From positions 62,001-126,000 of the forward strand of contig CAZCUF010000009.1 of assembly GCA_964502095.1 (NCBI GenBank): 64,000 bases of DNA, written 5' to 3'. The translations under genes and the position numbers were made by a program. The DNA is from JACPVF01 sp964502095 (lineage in GTDB: Bacteria > Chloroflexota > Anaerolineae > Anaerolineales > Villigracilaceae). Positions within the stretch are counted from its first letter, which is position 1; the number at the start of each line of letters is the position of its first letter. Under the pieces are notes generated by a model. It did no database searches and was not told the origin of the DNA. It saw only the letters and a list, made by a program, of their open reading frames with translations. Below, piece by piece: positions 60,638-64,000 of the stretch.

Positions 60638-60663
60638 ATCATATATTTTCAAAGGAGCATAAA

Positions 60664-60828
60664 ATGGAACTTGACCCTGTCTGTGGCATGACAATTGACC
60701 CGAAGGAGGCGGCTGGAAAGTCCGAGTACAAGGACAAGACGTATTATTTCTGCTCGCTCGGCTGTAAAAAGGACTTCGATAAAGACCCGGAAAAATACTT
60801 GAACCAGCCAGATCAAAAAGGCAATTGA
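60664..60828 (+). CDS. YHS domain protein in the copper operon
   Basis: A 54-residue protein consisting of one YHS domain: MELDPVCGMTIDPKEAAG and YYFCSLGCKKDFDKDPEKY. The Cys residues (C7, C30 and C34) form the metal-binding type seen at the ends of some copper ATPases or as free proteins in metal operons. AAAGGAGC precedes ATG 60664. Last gene before the terminator. Confidence 0.85.
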   Translation: MELDPVCGMTIDPKEAAGKSEYKDKTYYFCSLGCKKDFDKDPEKYLNQPDQKGN

Positions 60829-60836
60829 CGTTCCCG

Positions 60837-60873
60837 GCATCCCTGCGATTCGATCCAGCAGGGATGCTTTTTT
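60837..60873 (+). terminator. Terminator of the copper operon
   Basis: GCATCCCTGC (60837-60846) pairs exactly with GCAGGGATGC (60858-60867), 10 bp with an 11-base loop, followed by six T. It ends csoR-copZ-copB-copA-methyltransferase-YHS as one unit. Confidence 0.9.
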
Positions 60874-60954
60874 AAGTCCGGGGCGAAAAGCAAGAAACTC
60901 ATTCCCTGTTTGCGGTGTTTCATTACTTGAATTAATTTTCCAAGGAGCCGTTGA

Positions 60955-62187
60955 ATGGAACAGACAGGTTTTAAAATCTACCCATACCGCTGGGTCGTGT
61001 TACTGGCTTTTATGGGCGTTGTGATCGCCAACCAATTGCTGTGGATCACCTTTGCGCCCATCACCAGCAATGCTGTTCAGTTTTATGGAGTCTCTGAACT
61101 GGGCGTTGGCTTGCTCTCACTGATTTTTATGATCGTTTACATCTTCGTCTCGTTTCCCGCTTCATGGGTGATCGACACTTACGGTGTACGCGTGGGCGTG
61201 GGAATCGGCGCCGCGTTGACCGGTATCTTCGGCCTCGTGCGCGGACTCATCGGCTCGAACTACACCCTCGTGCTGGTTGCGCAGATCATGCTTGCCATCG
61301 CCCAGCCGTTTATTCTGAACGCGGTCACCACGATTGCCGCGCGCTGGTTCCCAATGGAGGAGCGCGCTACGGCGGCCGGGTTGGGTTCGCTGGCGATCTA
61401 CCTGGGCATCCTGGTGGGCCTCGCGTTGACTCCCTACCTTGCCATTCATTCCGGCATTCCCGGTATGTTGCTCGCCTATGGTTTTGCGTCCCTCGCGGCG
61501 ATGATTCTATTTTTTATTTTCATTCGCGAACGGCCGCTGACTCCGCCCTGTCCGCCTGAGCAGGAGGGACGCTCGCTGGTGCTCGAAGGATTGTCCAAAA
61601 TGATCCGCCAGCGCGACTTCATCCTGCTGATGGTTATCTTCTTCGTAGGTTTGGGCGTGTTCAACGCCATTACCACCTGGATCGATCAAATCCTTACTCC
61701 AAACGGGTTCTCCGAAACGCAGATCGGTAACGCCGGTGGGTTGATGATTCTGGGCGGGATTCTCGGCGCGTTGATTCTGCCTCTGCTATCCGATAAATAC
61801 CGCAAGCGCGTTCCCTTTATTCTTCTGGCGGTCGTGGGCGCGGTGATCGGGCTGGCGGGAATCGCTTATGTGACGAGCTATGCAGTGTTGCTGGTTTTTT
61901 CCTTTGTGTTCGGATTCTTTCTGCTCAGCGCCGGCCCGATTGGCTTTCAATATGGCGCGGAGATCACCTATCCGGCGCCGGAAGGCACCTCCAACGGTTT
62001 ACTGCTCTTGATGGGGCAGATATCCGGAATTATTTTTATCTTGGGCATGGACGCATTCAAATCGCCCGTCAACGGCTCGATGACCGTACCCCTGCTGGTA
62101 TTGATTGGCTTGATGGTTGTTTGTCTATTGCTAGGGACGCGCCTCAAAGAATCGATTGGGATGAGCTCTGCGGGATCGAAAACCTAG
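60955..62187 (+). CDS. MFS transporter
   Basis: A 410-residue major facilitator with about 12 membrane segments. The first half (ANQLLWITFAPITSNAVQFYG, then WVIDTYGVRVGVGIGAALTG) resembles the FLVCR/disrupted-in-renal-carcinoma-like branch, but the substrate is not clear. CAAGGAG precedes ATG 60955. It lies after the copper operon terminator, so it is likely its own unit. Confidence 0.8.
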   Translation: MEQTGFKIYPYRWVVLLAFMGVVIANQLLWITFAPITSNAVQFYGVSELGVGLLSLIFMIVYIFVSFPASWVIDTYGVRVGVGIGAALTGIFGLVRGLIGSNYTLVLVAQIMLAIAQPFILNAVTTIAARWFPMEERATAAGLGSLAIYLGILVGLALTPYLAIHSGIPGMLLAYGFASLAAMILFFIFIRERPLTPPCPPEQEGRSLVLEGLSKMIRQRDFILLMVIFFVGLGVFNAITTWIDQILTPNGFSETQIGNAGGLMILGGILGALILPLLSDKYRKRVPFILLAVVGAVIGLAGIAYVTSYAVLLVFSFVFGFFLLSAGPIGFQYGAEITYPAPEGTSNGLLLLMGQISGIIFILGMDAFKSPVNGSMTVPLLVLIGLMVVCLLLGTRLKESIGMSSAGSKT

Positions 62188-62227
62188 AGTTTGACTCGCG
62201 TCAACAGAATTGCTTTGTTCGAGTTCA

Positions 62228-62256
62228 CAGAATCTCCGTTGCTCATGGAGATTCTG
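62228..62256 (+). terminator. Hairpin after the MFS gene
   Basis: CAGAATCTCC (62228-62237) and GGAGATTCTG (62247-62256) form a 10-bp stem with a 9-base loop about 40 bases after the MFS stop. The T-run is weak, so termination is only likely. Confidence 0.5.
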
Positions 62257-62307
62257 CTGCTTAATTCCTTAGTGTATACTTGACGCTTATCCAAGGAGAA
62301 TAACGGT

Positions 62308-63198
62308 ATGAATAAAGGCATCTGGTACGCAGTGGGAGCCTATTTCCTGTGGGGTCTCTTTCCTATTTATTGGAAGTTATTGCAATCGGTTTCGGCGGTG
62401 CAGGTGGTCAGTCATCGCGTTGTCTGGTCGTTCGTTTTCCTTGTGTTGATCGTTCTGGTCACTGGCCAGGTTGGGAAATTCCGCGCCGCCGCATTCACGC
62501 CTAAAAACTTCGGAGTTTATGCGCTTGCAGGCGTGCTGGTCAGCACCAACTGGTTGATCTACGTCTGGGCGGTCAACGCCGATCACATCGTCGAGACCAG
62601 CCTCGGGTATTTCATCAACCCACTGGTCAGCGTTCTGCTGGGCGTGATCTTTCTGCGGGAACGCCTGCGGCCAATGCAGTGGGCTCCGGTGGCGTTGGCG
62701 GCCGCAGGGGTTCTGTATCTCACCTTCGAGTTTGGCAGGTTGCCGTGGATCGCGATTTCTCTCGCGTTCTCTTTTGGACTGTATGGCCTGGTCAAGAAAA
62801 CCGGACAGCTTGGATCGCTCTATGGCATGACGATGGAAACCGGCATTGTGCTATTGCCCGCGCTGGCATATTTAATTGACGGCGAGTTCATTGGGCAGGG
62901 AGCTTTTGGTCACTCGGGCGCAACTATTAATTTGCTCCTTGCCGGCACTGGAATTGTGACGGCAGTGCCTTTATTGCTGTTCGCCTCCGCGGCACAGCGC
63001 ATCCCGCTTACGCTGGTTGGAATTCTGCAATACATTACCCCAACACTGCAATTTCTGATCGGCATCTTCATCTATCGCGAACCGTTCAGTCAGGTACAGC
63101 TGATCGGCTTTGGGTGTGTATGGCTGGCATTGATCGTCTTCTGGCTGGAAGGCTGGCGGGCGAATCGCACTGCAGTGGTCACTGCCACGGCTGACTGA
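62308..63198 (+). CDS. rarD: EamA family transporter, RarD-like
   Basis: A 296-residue protein with ten membrane segments in two EamA repeats. WYAVGAYFLWGLFPIYWKLL, VVSHRVVWSFVFLVLIVL and WLIYVWAVNADHIVETSLGY are typical of RarD. The family is named for chloramphenicol sensitivity in Pseudomonas; transport substrate unknown. CAAGGAGAAT precedes the ATG. Confidence 0.85.
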   Translation: MNKGIWYAVGAYFLWGLFPIYWKLLQSVSAVQVVSHRVVWSFVFLVLIVLVTGQVGKFRAAAFTPKNFGVYALAGVLVSTNWLIYVWAVNADHIVETSLGYFINPLVSVLLGVIFLRERLRPMQWAPVALAAAGVLYLTFEFGRLPWIAISLAFSFGLYGLVKKTGQLGSLYGMTMETGIVLLPALAYLIDGEFIGQGAFGHSGATINLLLAGTGIVTAVPLLLFASAAQRIPLTLVGILQYITPTLQFLIGIFIYREPFSQVQLIGFGCVWLALIVFWLEGWRANRTAVVTATAD

Positions 63199-63213
63199 AT
63201 TTTTGGAGGGTTC

Positions 63214-64000
63214 ATGAAGGTTTTGTTCATCGGCGGGACGGGCTTGATCAGCTCTGCCTGTTCGGATTTAACCGTCAGGCGCGGGCACGAGTTATTTCTG
63301 TTGAACCGTTCGGCTTCGAAATATTATCCGTTACCCAACGGCGCGACACTTTTACGCGGCGATATTCACGGCGACGAAACGCATCTCGCGGAACTGTTGG
63401 CTGGTCACCGTTTCGACGCGGTAGTGGACTTCATTGCCTTCACCGCCAACGACATCGAACGGGATCTTCGTCTCCTGCAAGGGAAGACAGACCAGTTCGT
63501 TTTCATCAGTTCGGCTTCCGCTTATCAGAAGCCGGTGCGGAACTATCTCATTACTGAAGAGACGCCGCTTGAGAATCCGTATTGGGAATATGCGCGCAAT
63601 AAGATTGCCTGTGAAGAACGCCTGATGCGCGCCTATCGCGCAGATGGATTTCCCGTCACGATCATTCGCCCCTCGCTTACCTACGGTCCCTCGCAGATCG
63701 CGTTATGCGTCAACTCGTGGCGGCATCCGTGGACTGTTGTAGACCGCATGCGACGCGGCGGGAAGGTGATTATTCCGGGCGATGGCACTTCATTGTGGGT
63801 AACCACCTGGCATGAGGATTTCGCAGTCGGCTTGGTCGGCTTGTTGGGAAACCCAAAGGCGGTCGGCGAATCTTTTCAGATCACCTCAGACGAAGTCCTG
63901 ACCTGGAATCAAATCTATCTCGAGGTCTTTCAGGCCGTTGGCGTGAAGCCGAATGTCGTTCACATTCCGTCCGATCTGATCGCCGCTTATGACCGCGACG
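63214..64000 (+). CDS. NAD-dependent epimerase/dehydratase, cut by the window end
   Basis: At least 262 residues of an extended SDR: FIGGTGLISSACSDLTVRRG at the N-terminus (GxxGxxS cofactor site), VFISSASAYQKP, and a YARNK catalytic Tyr-Lys pair in YWEYARNKIACEE. TTGGAGGG precedes ATG 63214. The C-terminus is beyond the window. The substrate is probably a nucleotide sugar or related compound, by family. Confidence 0.8.
   Translation, partial: MKVLFIGGTGLISSACSDLTVRRGHELFLLNRSASKYYPLPNGATLLRGDIHGDETHLAELLAGHRFDAVVDFIAFTANDIERDLRLLQGKTDQFVFISSASAYQKPVRNYLITEETPLENPYWEYARNKIACEERLMRAYRADGFPVTIIRPSLTYGPSQIALCVNSWRHPWTVVDRMRRGGKVIIPGDGTSLWVTTWHEDFAVGLVGLLGNPKAVGESFQITSDEVLTWNQIYLEVFQAVGVKPNVVHIPSDLIAAYDRD

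Overview
This window looks like a chromosome segment of an anaerobic or facultative member of the Chloroflexota, most likely class Anaerolineae. That assignment is an inference. It rests on a large set of lipoproteins whose lipobox is followed by Pro/Thr-rich linkers, on LysM plus M23A-type peptidase lipoproteins, on LiaI/LiaF-like membrane genes, and on the form of several ribosomal proteins (zinc-type S14 and S4). No rRNA, tRNA, CRISPR array, transposase or phage gene was seen.

Layout. 1-7.7 kb: an M50 site-2 protease, 6-phosphogluconolactonase, a PlsC-type acyltransferase, an AlkZ-related protein, three LiaI/LiaF-like membrane genes, a lone cyclic-nucleotide-binding domain, a TlpA/ResA thioredoxin and an OsmC protein. 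7.8-11.3 kb: two paralogous lipoproteins of unknown function in direct repeat, flanking a small Cys-rich secreted ORF and a DUF433/DUF5615 toxin-antitoxin-like pair. 11.3-16 kb: three tandem LysM-M23 lipoproteins on the minus strand. 16-24.4 kb: small metabolic genes (DUF402, YHS-like, cytochrome b5-like, SDR, F420-type reductase), a fused FTCD protein preceded by a 15-bp minisatellite, dCTP deaminase, an MprF-like lysyltransferase and a UMF1 transporter.

24.4-50.1 kb is the transcription and translation block: rpoB (no rpoC beside it), rpsL-rpsG-fusA-tuf, then S10, spc and alpha operon genes in nearly canonical order (rpsJ to rpoA-rplQ), truA, rplM and rpsI. infA is absent from its usual place between map and rpmJ. 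Several non-coding control elements can be read: two promoters and a hairpin before rpoB, a promoter followed by an attenuator-like terminator before rpsL, a structured rpsJ-rplC spacer, a promoter before rpmJ and a hairpin before rpoA.

50.1-64 kb: mazG and a lipoprotein, then a nitrogen-oxide/copper region. Here a Crp/Fnr regulator without cysteines precedes a DUF1858 protein and a copper nitrite reductase fused to an extra N-terminal cupredoxin. A CsoR-type repressor with its own operator leads a copper operon (csoR, copZ, copB-type ATPase, copA-type ATPase, methyltransferase, YHS protein) that ends at a strong terminator. Copper supply and detoxification are therefore coded next to a copper enzyme of denitrification. 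The window ends with an MFS transporter, a RarD-like EamA transporter and the start of an NAD-dependent epimerase.
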